DNA of 19,865 nt from JANNOG01 sp050329415 (GTDB lineage: Bacteria > Actinomycetota > Actinomycetes > Actinomycetales > JBBAYJ01). The notes under the pieces were generated by a model. It made no database searches. It saw only the letters and a list, made by a program, of their open reading frames with translations, and had not been told where the DNA came from. Every line of letters starts with the position of its first letter. The stretch's first letter is position 1. The stretch lies in the NCBI GenBank assembly GCA_050329415.1, contig JBHJOS010000126.1:1-19865 (forward strand). Reading direction: 5' to 3'. The translations under genes were made by a program, and so were the position numbers. Positions 1 through 7,535 of this stretch are shown here, one piece after another.

Positions 1-181
1 TGTGCGACGGCTTGACGGGCTCGTGCCCGCCGGGGTTGGGCAGCGGACTGGCGGCCTGCGCGCTCGACGCGGTCACCGCGACCGCGCCCACCGCGGGAAC
101 GGTCCACGCAGCGACGTGCACGCCGGCCCGCAGGGCCTGGCGGCGGCTCATCAGCACTCGATCGGTCGGCGTCTCTGCCAT
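1..181 (-). CDS. Tat-exported protein, N-terminal fragment (runs off left edge)
   Basis: Sixty residues are visible, reading leftward from an ATG at 181. A GGAG Shine-Dalgarno sits seven bases before the start. The protein opens with a short polar stretch, then SRRQAL (residues 12-17), a hydrophobic segment rich in Ala and Val, and an AQAA-type cleavage site near residue 43. This is a twin-arginine (Tat) signal layout. The mature part begins with Pro/Gly-rich sequence and is then cut by the window edge, so the function cannot be read. It is separated by 182 bases from the polysaccharide operon upstream on the same strand and has its own plausible promoter, so it may be a separate unit. The exported nature is well supported; anything beyond that is not. 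Confidence 0.75.
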   Translation of the reverse strand, partial: MAETPTDRVLMSRRQALRAGVHVAAWTVPAVGAVAVTASSAQAASPLPNPGGHEPVKPSH

Positions 182-206
182 CACGCAACTCCATGGTCCG
201 TCACGG

Positions 207-240
207 GCCACCCGCCCTGGGTGGCGATCACTCGACATTA
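207..240 (-). promoter_or_regulatory. Putative promoter -10 and leader hairpin of the Tat-exported gene
   Basis: On the minus strand TAATGT (240-235) is a good actinobacterial -10 hexamer in otherwise very GC-rich DNA. No convincing -35 is visible. Just downstream, at 225-207, is a perfect 7-bp inverted repeat (GCCACCC and GGGTGGC around a 5-base loop), which would lie at the start of the transcript. It could be a leader hairpin or an operator. The rest of 182-363 contains a repeated GGTGACC (322-328 and 333-339) and nothing else I can name. Confidence 0.35.
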
Positions 241-363
241 GGGCGGAACCCGACGACATGCGGCGCAATCGGGTGGTCCGTGCCAGTTCGTTGCGTCAGG
301 AGACGGGGCAGCAACACCCACGGTGACCGACGGGTGACCCAAGCCGGATCGACCGCCCGCGCC

Positions 364-1584
364 TCACCACCGCCCCGTGGCCACGGCCCGCAGGTAGGCC
401 GCCCGACCCGCGGGCCCCCCGGAGTCGATCGGCATGATGTCGAGAGTCTCCTGGTCCGGGGCGAGCCGGCCGGTGAGCGCGGCGAGCGGGGGACGCAACG
501 CCGCCAGGGAGTCCCAGGTCGTGGTCCGGGTCGCCCGCGGCAGGAACGACCCCGACCACCGCCCCACCGGCCGTGAGACCACGGCGTGCTTGAGGCGGGC
601 GTTGGCCCGGCGCCACGGCGAGGGCGGGAACGCCGCGGCCAGCCGGGCGGCGGCCCCGCCGGGGAACAGCGCGGCCGCGAAGTCGAGCGCGACGGCCACC
701 GTGAGCGTCGTGCGGGTCCGGCGCGTCCACGCCAGGAGGTCCGCGGCCACCACGCCTCCCCGCTGCGCGAGCAGCTCGACGTCGCAGGCCCAGAGCAGCC
801 GGACGCCGCCACTGACGACCAGGTGCCAGCAGACGTAGCCGAGGTGGGCCTCGGGGCGGGGGACGTCGGTGCCCTCCGGGCCGGCCCCGCCGCCGGGGCC
901 GGGGTCGAGCAGCGTCTGCGTCCCGAGCCGGAACCGGCGACGCAGCCCGGCGAGGTTGACGACGTGCCAGTGGAGGTCCACGGCGGTCCCGGCCGGCATG
1001 AGCACCGTGACCTCCGACGAGCGGAGCTCGCTCATGGCGGTCCAGTTGCGGGTCCGCACCCGCCCGCCGGCGGCCTCCAGCTCGGCGAGGACGTCACCGA
1101 AGGCGGCCGGGGTCGTCAGGACGTCGACGTCGGCGAACGGGCGGAGGTCGGGGCGCGGGTAGACGGACGTCGCGAGCGCGACGCCCTTGAGGACGGCGAG
1201 CGGTGCCCCGACCCGGCGCGCCCCGGCGGCGACGGTCCGGAGATCGGCGAGAGCCCGGACCAGCCGGTCCCGGCTCTCCGCGCGGAACCGGGTCACCGCG
1301 GCCCCGGACGGCCCGTGCGCCGGCAGCAGACCGAGCACGCCGTGCTCCTGGGCCACGGCCTCGACCCGTCCGGTGGCACCCGGCCCGGCAACACCCCGCC
1401 CAGTGACACCCGGCCCGGTGACATCCCGCCCAGTGGCGACCGGTTCAGTGGCGACCGGTTCGGTGGCGACCGGCGGGAGCGGGTCGTCCACGGCCTCGCC
1501 CGCGGGTGGCACCCCCAGGGTCTCGGCGACCATCGCTGCCAGCCCCGCCAGGGTGACCGGGCCGCTTCCGGGCCGGTCGGTCAC
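364..1584 (-). CDS. Nucleotidyltransferase-fold family protein of polysaccharide locus
   Basis: This 406-residue protein starts at a GTG (1584) overlapping the stop of the beta-helix gene (GTGA), so translation is coupled. A longer reading frame upstream lies inside the previous gene and is not used. Residues 130-155 carry the core signature: VLKG, a spacer ending in RPF, then ADVDVL, with Asp152 and Asp154 as the probable metal-binding pair. This is the minimal nucleotidyltransferase pattern of the uncharacterised PF14907 type, often found in exopolysaccharide and peptide-modification loci. Before it lies a run of seven pentapeptide repeats (residues 37-71). The C-terminal half is helical, with a conserved-looking DLHWHVVN segment. 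The substrate is unknown. Its place as last gene of the operon suggests a role in modifying the polymer or an intermediate. Confidence 0.75.
   Translation of the reverse strand: MTDRPGSGPVTLAGLAAMVAETLGVPPAGEAVDDPLPPVATEPVATEPVATGRDVTGPGVTGRGVAGPGATGRVEAVAQEHGVLGLLPAHGPSGAAVTRFRAESRDRLVRALADLRTVAAGARRVGAPLAVLKGVALATSVYPRPDLRPFADVDVLTTPAAFGDVLAELEAAGGRVRTRNWTAMSELRSSEVTVLMPAGTAVDLHWHVVNLAGLRRRFRLGTQTLLDPGPGGGAGPEGTDVPRPEAHLGYVCWHLVVSGGVRLLWACDVELLAQRGGVVAADLLAWTRRTRTTLTVAVALDFAAALFPGGAAARLAAAFPPSPWRRANARLKHAVVSRPVGRWSGSFLPRATRTTTWDSLAALRPPLAALTGRLAPDQETLDIMPIDSGGPAGRAAYLRAVATGRW
1372..1476 (-). repeat. Seven tandem 15-bp units (pentapeptide minisatellite)
   Basis: Seven consecutive 15-base units fill 1372-1476 exactly. 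The two at 1432-1446 and 1447-1461 are identical; the others differ at several bases. On the coding (minus) strand they read PPVAT, EPVAT, EPVAT, GRDVT, GPGVT, GRGVA and GPGAT. The unit is a multiple of three, so gain or loss of units would lengthen or shorten the linker without a frameshift. Confidence 0.85.
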
Positions 1585-2723
1585 AGCGTGACGGGCGTGC
1601 CGTCGTCCCACACGTTGCCCGACCACACGTTCCCGGGCGCCGAGCGGTCGAAGGACGTCACGGGCCCCCAGTAGCCGCACGTGCCGTTGCCACCCCGCTC
1701 GAAGACGTTGGCGAGGTAGCGGATTCCCGACACGTCCCGCCCGTACGGCTTGCCGGGATCGGTCCCGCCGTAGACGCAGTACCCGTTGGCCTGCGAGGCG
1801 ACGAAGTAGTTGCGCTCGATGAGGAAGTTCGAGTTGCCGCTGAAGTCACCGAAGATCGACACGTTGGCGGTGCACCCGCCCCCGGCGGCGTTGCTGTTCA
1901 CGGTGCAGGACATGGTGTTGCCGACGAGGACGACGTCCTGGGCCCCGTTGGACAGGAAGGGTTGCAGGTGCGCGCCGCTGCCGGCCGAGACGAACTGGCT
2001 GTGGAGGTACGACCCCTCCACCCGGCAGTTGGCGACGCAGTTGACGCCGTGCTGGCCACCACGGATCTCCGAGCGGCGGACGGTGACGTTGACGTAGCCG
2101 ACGGCGGCGGTCTGCTGGGTCCCGGCGTCGATCTCGGAATCCTCGATGAGCACGGAGGCGGTCCGGTCCTCGATGTCGACCACACCCTCGACCCGGCTCG
2201 CCCGGATCACGAGATCGGCACCGTTCGTCACGACGATCCGGCACCGGACGAGCGCTCGCTCGATGACGGTGTCCCGGGTCACGTCGCACGAGCCGCCGTA
2301 CGGGGCCAGCGCGGTGCCGTCCGGGAAGCCGGTCGTCGCGGAGTCCGGGTACCCGGACAACGGGGGCGGACCCCCGGCCGCGCCCGGCCCAGCCCCGGGG
2401 GCCGGCTCGTCGGGCGCCGCCTCGGCGTCGTCGTCCGCGGGCGTCGGGTCGGACGCCGATCCGGGCGCCGACGGCTCCGACGGCTCCGCCGGCACCGAGG
2501 GCACCACGGTCGACGTGGCCTCGCCGAGGGCGGCGACCGGCGGCTCCTCGGACGGGCTCGACGACGGAGCCGAGGTGTCCGTGGGCGTGGGCGAGGGGAC
2601 CGGCACGAGGGTGTCCGGCCGCGGCAGGACGAACGCGAGTGCCACGGCAGCGGCGACCGCGGCGCTGCCGCCGATCGCGGCGAGGACCGCGCGGCGCGGT
2701 ACGCGTCGAGCCCAAGGAGCCAC
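1581..2723 (-). CDS. Membrane-anchored right-handed parallel beta-helix protein
   Basis: A short Arg-rich N-terminus is followed by one hydrophobic helix (AVLAAIGGSAAVAAAVALAF), then a roughly 90-residue Pro/Ser/Thr/Glu/Asp/Ala-rich linker, then about 230 residues of short beta-rungs rich in Asn, Val, Ile and Gly (for example VLIEDSEID, VTVRRSEIRG, VVLVGNTMSC, FLIERNYF). This is the pattern of right-handed parallel beta-helix proteins, many of which bind or cleave polysaccharide. No catalytic set can be named. Six or more Cys in the helix suggest disulphides outside the cell. I prefer the GTG at 2723 because GGAGG lies nine bases upstream. An in-frame ATG at 2771 has no Shine-Dalgarno but would also give a valid protein of 396 residues. 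It lies in the polysaccharide operon, 64 bases after the glycosyltransferase. Confidence 0.8.
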   Translation of the reverse strand: MAPWARRVPRRAVLAAIGGSAAVAAAVALAFVLPRPDTLVPVPSPTPTDTSAPSSSPSEEPPVAALGEATSTVVPSVPAEPSEPSAPGSASDPTPADDDAEAAPDEPAPGAGPGAAGGPPPLSGYPDSATTGFPDGTALAPYGGSCDVTRDTVIERALVRCRIVVTNGADLVIRASRVEGVVDIEDRTASVLIEDSEIDAGTQQTAAVGYVNVTVRRSEIRGGQHGVNCVANCRVEGSYLHSQFVSAGSGAHLQPFLSNGAQDVVLVGNTMSCTVNSNAAGGGCTANVSIFGDFSGNSNFLIERNYFVASQANGYCVYGGTDPGKPYGRDVSGIRYLANVFERGGNGTCGYWGPVTSFDRSAPGNVWSGNVWDDGTPVTL

Positions 2724-2787
2724 GAGGGACACCCTCCCTCTCGCACGTCCCCCCACTGATGGAGGCGTCATGGTAAGCGGTCCGCGG

Positions 2788-4212
2788 TCACCGGCGGGCG
2801 GGATCGGGCAGATCCGCGGGCTGATCCGCCGGCGGATGTGCCCGCGACTGCTCCCCCGGGACCGGCAGTCCCCGGCTCACGACGAAGTCCGCGAGTGCCT
2901 CCGGGCCCCGGAGTTCCACCGCCCGCCGACCGCCCCGCACCGGCGGCGTCCCCGCCCCGCGCCGGCGCTCAGCCGCGGGCCAGGTGGGTTGCGGGTCCCG
3001 GACCGGCCGGCCGGTGAGCCGGTCGAAGACCCCGACGTACGCCTCGGCCTGCGGTCGCCAGTCGAGGTCGCGCACGCAACGGCGCCGGGCGGCCAGCCCC
3101 ATGGCACGGCGGCGCTCGGGGTCGTCGAGCAGGGCGGCGACGGCCGCCGCGAACCCGGCCTCGTCGCCGCTGGGCACGTACACCGCGGCGTCGGCAGCGG
3201 AGTACCGGGTCTCCACGAGGTCGAAGGCCACCACCGGGAGCGCGTACGACATGTACTCCATCGTCTTGTTCATCGTCGAGACGTCGTTGAGCGGTGTCCG
3301 CAGGTCCGGGCACAGTCCCAGGTCCGCCGAGGACAGCTGGTCGGCGATGACGGCGGCGTCCACCCGGCCCGGGAAGGTGACGTACGGGCCGAGGCCGAGC
3401 TCGACGGCGTAGCGTCGCATGTCGTCCAGGACGTCGCCGAAGCCCATCAGGACGACGTGGACGTCGGTGCGACCGAAGTCGTGGACCAGGTGGCGCACGC
3501 ACCGCAGGAGCACGTCGATCCCGTCCTGCGGACCCATGATCCCGACGTAGGCGAGCAGGTGCCGGGCGCCGGACCGCAACTCCGGCACCCCCGGCAGCGG
3601 CCGCATCGCCGCCGTGTCGGGGCCGCTGCGGACCACCGTCGTGCGCTCGCGCGGCAGCCGGCCGCGGGTCATGGCCACCCGCCGGTAGGACTCGTTCGTC
3701 ACGATGACGTGATCGGCGAGCCGGTAGGTCATCCGCTCGAGGAACTCCAGGCCGCGCAGCTGGACCCGGTCCCGGGCCCGGGCGGGCTCGCCGAACCGGG
3801 AACGGAACAGCTCGGGATTGAGGTCGTGCTGATCGAAGACGAAGCGGACGCCGAGCGGGCGCCAGAGCGCCGCCAGCGCCCAGTAGGTGTCCGGTGGGTT
3901 GCACGCCTGGATCACGTCGAAGCCGTGCCGACGCCGCACCACGACCGACAGCCACGCCGTCCGCACCCAGCAGTAGAGGAACTCGAGGAGGTAGCCGGCC
4001 GCGCCGCGGGCGGGCGGGGGCGGGCGGTACTTGTACAGGTGCACGCCGTCGATCTCGTGGTGCGCGGGGTCGCCCGGGCCGCGCGGGCAGATGACGCTGA
4101 CGCCGTAGCCGGCCGCCCGCAGTGCCCGGCACTCCAGCCAGACCCGACGGTCGAGCGGCACCGGGAGGTTCTGGACGATCACCAGCACGCGGGTCGGACT
4201 GCGCTGCGGCAC
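2788..4212 (-). CDS. Family 4 glycosyltransferase (GT-B)
   Basis: A 474-residue cytosolic glycosyltransferase probably adds a sugar to the lipid-linked repeat unit. It starts at a GTG (4212) with GAGGAG seven bases upstream. The N-terminal Rossmann domain shows PLDRRVWLECRAL, GVSVICPRG, a DVIQACNPPDTYW segment and FDQHDLNPELF. The C-terminal domain shows LAYVGIMGPQDGIDVLL, VLMGFGD, VTFPGRVD and the donor-binding region around MNKTMEYMSYALPVVAFDL, where the Glu of the GT4 EX7E motif is present. This set is typical of WbuB/WcaI-like GT4 enzymes. The last 60 or so residues are Arg/Pro-rich and probably disordered. The sugar donor and acceptor cannot be told from sequence. It is second in the leftward operon, 39 bases after the Wzz-like gene. 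Confidence 0.88.
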   Translation of the reverse strand: MPQRSPTRVLVIVQNLPVPLDRRVWLECRALRAAGYGVSVICPRGPGDPAHHEIDGVHLYKYRPPPPARGAAGYLLEFLYCWVRTAWLSVVVRRRHGFDVIQACNPPDTYWALAALWRPLGVRFVFDQHDLNPELFRSRFGEPARARDRVQLRGLEFLERMTYRLADHVIVTNESYRRVAMTRGRLPRERTTVVRSGPDTAAMRPLPGVPELRSGARHLLAYVGIMGPQDGIDVLLRCVRHLVHDFGRTDVHVVLMGFGDVLDDMRRYAVELGLGPYVTFPGRVDAAVIADQLSSADLGLCPDLRTPLNDVSTMNKTMEYMSYALPVVAFDLVETRYSAADAAVYVPSGDEAGFAAAVAALLDDPERRRAMGLAARRRCVRDLDWRPQAEAYVGVFDRLTGRPVRDPQPTWPAAERRRGAGTPPVRGGRRAVELRGPEALADFVVSRGLPVPGEQSRAHPPADQPADLPDPARR

Positions 4213-4251
4213 TGCGTGTCTCCTCGTTCCCGCGCGCCGCGGACCGGGGCG

Positions 4252-4980
4252 CTACCGCCCAGACTGCCCCACGACCGGGACCGCGAGAGCGGGATCGGCG
4301 GGATCCGGCCCCGGGTTCGCCGGATCGGCCGACGCCCCGGGGACGGCCGGCCGGGACCGGCGGGCGTCCCGCACGGCCACGGCGGCCAGGGTGAGGCCGG
4401 CCCCGAGGAGCACGACCACGGCCCGGGCCTGCATCGGGCGGCCCTCGCCGTACCTCAGCACCGGGTCGTCGGGGACCAGCTGCAGCCGCATCCGCCCCGC
4501 AGCCGGGACCTCCGACCGGTCGTGGAGCTCGTTGAGGGCCGCGGTCAGGCCCGAGAGCGCCCGGTCGAAGTTGAGGCCGGCGTCCTCGGGGGTGCGCCCG
4601 ACGGCCTGGACGTCGATGACGGGCCGGTCGTAGTCGTAGACCCACTGCCCGCCGCGGTTGAACAACGTCACGGAGTACCCGTCGGAGATGCCCTGACCGG
4701 CCAGGCTCACCGAGCTCGACGAGGTCCGCACCGCCGGGTCGTCGGCGTTGACCATGCTGGTGATCAGGCCGGCCGTCGCGATCACGCTGTATTCCCGGCG
4801 GTACAGCGGGTTGACGACTCCGGAACCCTCGGGCGGGGCCAGCACCACCCCGGCGCGGACCTGGTACACACCCGTCCGGGTGAGTTCCAGGCCGAGCAGC
4901 ACCGCTGCGGTGAGAACCACCCCCACGGCGACCACGCCGAGGTGACGACCCACGGCCCGCACCAGGTGCATTAGCGCCAC
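4252..4980 (-). CDS. Wzz-like polysaccharide chain-length/copolymerase membrane protein A
   Basis: This 242-residue protein has a transmembrane helix near residues 13-31, a periplasm-type extracellular domain of about 150 residues and a second helix near 185-202, followed by a Pro/Ala/Asp-rich cytosolic tail. This is the layout of Wzz/capsular polysaccharide copolymerase proteins, which set polymer length. No Walker motifs or tyrosine-kinase domain follow, unlike BY-kinase fusions. The GTG at 4980 is chosen because GGAGG stands five bases before it; an ATG at 4971 is too far from that site. It is the first gene of the leftward operon. The divergent gene at 5200 encodes a second protein of the same layout but with clearly different sequence. 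Confidence 0.75.
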   Translation of the reverse strand: MALMHLVRAVGRHLGVVAVGVVLTAAVLLGLELTRTGVYQVRAGVVLAPPEGSGVVNPLYRREYSVIATAGLITSMVNADDPAVRTSSSSVSLAGQGISDGYSVTLFNRGGQWVYDYDRPVIDVQAVGRTPEDAGLNFDRALSGLTAALNELHDRSEVPAAGRMRLQLVPDDPVLRYGEGRPMQARAVVVLLGAGLTLAAVAVRDARRSRPAVPGASADPANPGPDPADPALAVPVVGQSGR

Positions 4981-5199
4981 TCGGGCCTCCTACCAGGGCT
5001 TCCGTACGTCGTCACTATAGGTCCGCCCCGGCGTGACCACCGGCTGCGGCGCAATCCCGGTCCCCCCCGTCAACCGTCCGGGCGAACCCCGGGCACCCGC
5101 CCGGCGGGCGGCGTGCCGAGAACCGCCCGAGCGAGGCCCCCGCCACCCCTACCCTGGCCGCAGCGACGTGACGTGACCTGCGCTCGGAGGAGGTGGCCG
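4981..5199. promoter_or_regulatory. Divergent promoter region between the two Wzz-like operons
   Basis: This 219-base gap separates two divergent polysaccharide operons. On the minus strand TATAGT (5019-5014) is a near-consensus -10, placed so that the transcript would have a leader of about 27 bases containing the GGAGG site of the leftward gene. No clear -35 accompanies it. On the plus strand TACCCT (5150-5155) is a weaker -10 candidate for the rightward gene. A shared regulator is possible, but I see no strong dyad. Confidence 0.45.
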
Positions 5200-5907
5200 G
5201 TGCTGTTGTCGGACTGGCGCATCCTGCTGCGCCGGTGGTACGTGCTCGTGGCCGGGGTGCTGGTGACGGTCGGCCTCTGCGCGGGTGCCGCGACGATGTT
5301 CCCGGCCCGGTGGGTGACGACGGCCACGGTCCTCATGCTGCCGCCGGAGTCCCGGGTCAACGGCGTTCCCGTCAACCCGTACCTCAACCTCGGCGGCCTG
5401 GAGGGCATGGCCGACGTGCTGAGCACCGCGATGAGCGACGCCGCGGTCCAGGACGAGGTCGCCACCGCGGCGCAGGACGCCGAGTACTTCGTGGGACGGG
5501 ACCCGGCCCGCGTGGGTCCGGTCGTCGTCGTCGAGGTGACGGGTGGGGCGCCGACGGACGCGACCGCGGTCCAGGCGATCCTCCTCGAGCGGTTGCCGGC
5601 CCGGCTCGACCAGCTCCAGGAGTCGGTGGGAGTCCGTGGCCCGGCGCGGATCACCTCGTCGGTCATCACCGAGGGCAGCGAGCCGGAACCGAGCCGGCGC
5701 AGCCAGATCCGGGGCGTGCTGGTCGCGGCCGTGGGCGGCCTGGCGCTGACGTACCTGGCAGCCGCTGCGGTCGACGGGGCGGCGGCGGCCCGCCGCAGGC
5801 GCCGGGAGTCGTCGCGCATGGTGGTCTCCTCGCCGCTCGGCCCGCCGCCGGGACCCTGGCGGGAGTCCGAACCGGTCACCGCGACGGCCGGGGGCCGGGC
5901 GGAGTGA
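5200..5907 (+). CDS. Wzz-like polysaccharide chain-length/copolymerase membrane protein B
   Basis: The GTG at 5200 has a strong GGAGGAGG site six bases upstream and gives a 235-residue protein beginning just before the first membrane helix. Starts further upstream would add an Arg/Pro-rich segment and lack such a site. Helix 1 is at about residues 17-36, followed by an extracellular domain (with VLMLPPESRVNGVPVNPYL, typical of actinobacterial Wzz-like proteins), then helix 2 at about 172-190 and a basic cytosolic tail. No kinase domain is present. The probable role is control of polymer length or export together with the polymerase encoded next, with which it overlaps by GTGA. Confidence 0.75.
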   Translation: MLLSDWRILLRRWYVLVAGVLVTVGLCAGAATMFPARWVTTATVLMLPPESRVNGVPVNPYLNLGGLEGMADVLSTAMSDAAVQDEVATAAQDAEYFVGRDPARVGPVVVVEVTGGAPTDATAVQAILLERLPARLDQLQESVGVRGPARITSSVITEGSEPEPSRRSQIRGVLVAAVGGLALTYLAAAAVDGAAAARRRRRESSRMVVSSPLGPPPGPWRESEPVTATAGGRAE

Positions 5908-7247
5908 GCCGTCCCGGCAGCCCTCCGCGCCCGGACGCCACCGGGAGGGAGGGCTCGCGGACCCGCCGCCGCGTCGGGGACGACGGGACCACGGCACTCA
6001 CGGGCTACGTCGTCCTCCTGCTCGCCATCCCCTCGGTGTACGTCATCGGCCCGCTGGGGGCCGCGGGCGCGCCGGCCCAGGTCGTCGCGATGGCCCTGGT
6101 CCTGTGGTGGGTGGGACAGGGCCTCGCCCGGCAGTACGTGCCCGATCCCCGGCGGCACCCCGTCCGGGTCGCGATGCTGCTGTTCGTCGCCGTCGTGGGA
6201 GTCGCCTACGTGGTCGCGAACCTGCGCCCGATCGACGGCGCCGAGGCCCGTGCCGCCGACCGGGGCATGCTCGCGGTCCTGGGACTGCTGGGGGTCGTCC
6301 TGGTGGCGGACGACCGGATCCCGTCCCGGGAACGGCTCGACGTCCTGCTGCGGCGGGTGGTGCTGGCGGGGGCCGCGGTCGCGACCCTCGGCCTGGCCCA
6401 GTTCTGGACGGGCCTGAGTTTCGTCGAGTACCTCCGCCTGCCCGGCCTCACCGACAACGGCGGTGGCTTCGGGGTCGCCGAGCGGGCCGGGTTCCTGCGC
6501 CCGGCGGGCACGGCCGCCCACCCGATCGAGTTCGGCGTCGCCATCGCCATGCTGTTCCCCCTGGCGCTGCACTACGCGCTCACCGACGAGCACCGGGGGC
6601 GCCTCGTGCGGTGGTACCCGGTGGCCGCGACGGCGCTGGCCATCCCGGTGTCGGTGTCGCGCTCGGCCGTCCTGTGCCTCGCCCTGGCCCTGCTGCTGAT
6701 GCTGCCCGCGATGTCGCGGCGGGCGCGGGGGCTGGCGGTCGTGGGCGGGGTCGCCATGGTGGGTGTCGTGTACGTCGCGGTGCCCGGCATGCTGGGCGCG
6801 ATCCTCGGTCTCTTCACCCGGATCGGCGTGGACACCAGCGCGGCCTCCCGCACCGACAGCTACGGCCTCGCCGCGGAGTTCATCGCCCGGGCCCCGGTGT
6901 TCGGCCGGGGCCTCGCCACGTTCCTGCCGGAGTACCGGATCCTGGACAACCAGTACCTGTTGATCACCATCGAGCTGGGGGTGGTCGGCCTGGCCGCGCT
7001 GCTCGGACTGGTGGTGACCGGGGTGGTGGTGGCCCGGCGGGTGCGCCGCCGGGCACCCGACGCCGCGACCGGGCAGCTCGCGCAGGCCCTCCTGGCCTCG
7101 CTGGTCGCGGGGGCCGCGAGCTTCGCCCTGTTCGACGCGTTCGCGTTCCCCAAGGCGGCGGGGCTCACGTTCCTCGTGCTCGGACTGATCGGGGGCCTGG
7201 ACCGGCTGGTGCCGCCCCGACCCGTGGCGCGACCGTCCCCCGGGTGA
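5904..7247 (+). CDS. O-antigen polymerase/ligase-type integral membrane protein
   Basis: This 447-residue protein starts at a GTG overlapping the stop of the Wzz-like gene (GTGA), so it is translationally coupled. After a basic N-terminal tail of about 30 residues there are roughly ten hydrophobic helices. A larger extracytoplasmic loop contains GFLRPAGTAAHPIEFG, which corresponds to the R-x-x-G-T-x-x-(H/N)-P signature of Wzy_C/O-antigen ligase family members, followed by a helix with SVSRSAVL, also typical. Such proteins polymerise lipid-linked repeat units or transfer the polymer to an acceptor. Pairing with a Wzz-like protein favours a polymerase. Its stop codon lies six bases from that of the convergent acyl carrier protein gene. 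Confidence 0.82.
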   Translation: MSRPGSPPRPDATGREGSRTRRRVGDDGTTALTGYVVLLLAIPSVYVIGPLGAAGAPAQVVAMALVLWWVGQGLARQYVPDPRRHPVRVAMLLFVAVVGVAYVVANLRPIDGAEARAADRGMLAVLGLLGVVLVADDRIPSRERLDVLLRRVVLAGAAVATLGLAQFWTGLSFVEYLRLPGLTDNGGGFGVAERAGFLRPAGTAAHPIEFGVAIAMLFPLALHYALTDEHRGRLVRWYPVAATALAIPVSVSRSAVLCLALALLLMLPAMSRRARGLAVVGGVAMVGVVYVAVPGMLGAILGLFTRIGVDTSAASRTDSYGLAAEFIARAPVFGRGLATFLPEYRILDNQYLLITIELGVVGLAALLGLVVTGVVVARRVRRRAPDAATGQLAQALLASLVAGAASFALFDAFAFPKAAGLTFLVLGLIGGLDRLVPPRPVARPSPG

Positions 7248-7253
7248 GCGCCG

Positions 7254-7514
7254 TCAGGGCCGGTTGGCCTCGACGAAGCCGGCCAGGCTGCCGAGCGTCT
7301 CGAACACCTCGGCGGTGACCTCGGACTCGTCGGCCTCGAAGCCGAACCGGTCCTCCAGGGCCGTGATGAGTTCGACGACCGCCAGGGAGTCCAGTTCCGG
7401 GAGCTCGCCCAGCAGGGGAGTCGAGGCGTCGAGTGACCCGGCGCGGTCCTGCAGGCCCAGGGTCTCGGCGACGACGTCCCGGACCTCGTCCAGGGTGGTG
7501 GCGGTGGCGTCCAT
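7254..7514 (-). CDS. Acyl carrier protein
   Basis: This 86-residue acidic four-helix protein has the sequence ELDSLAVVEL, in which Ser43 is the 4'-phosphopantetheine attachment site. The ATG at 7514 has GAGGA five bases upstream. It lies 21 bases after the decarboxylase gene and closes the operon GNAT, ligase, decarboxylase, carrier protein. It is a discrete carrier rather than the housekeeping fatty-acid AcpP, because it stands with its own AMP-forming ligase. The likely job is to hold the acyl or aminoacyl group activated by that ligase while the other enzymes act on it or transfer it. The identity of the cargo is not visible. Confidence 0.93.
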   Translation of the reverse strand: MDATATTLDEVRDVVAETLGLQDRAGSLDASTPLLGELPELDSLAVVELITALEDRFGFEADESEVTAEVFETLGSLAGFVEANRP

Positions 7515-7535
7515 GGGTGTCCTCGTCCTTCGGGG

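Noticed and set aside
1585..1680. N-terminal extension of the nucleotidyltransferase from an ATG at 1680
   Set aside because: It lies inside the end of the beta-helix gene and the coupled GTG at 1584 is a typical operon start.
2146..4974. A 942-codon open frame on the plus strand
   Set aside because: It runs antisense across the beta-helix, glycosyltransferase and Wzz-like genes, has Arg/Pro/His-rich composition and no recognisable domain. It is a GC-bias shadow.
5113..5199. Longer form of the rightward Wzz-like protein from an ATG at 5113
   Set aside because: The extra residues are Arg/Pro-rich with no ribosome site, whereas GTG 5200 has GGAGGAGG at six bases and begins next to the first membrane helix.
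7258..7284. GGCCGG/CCGGCC inverted repeat just past the polymerase stop as a terminator
   Set aside because: The loop is 15 bases, there is no T-run, and it lies inside the coding end of the convergent carrier-protein gene. Chance pairing in GC-rich DNA is as likely.
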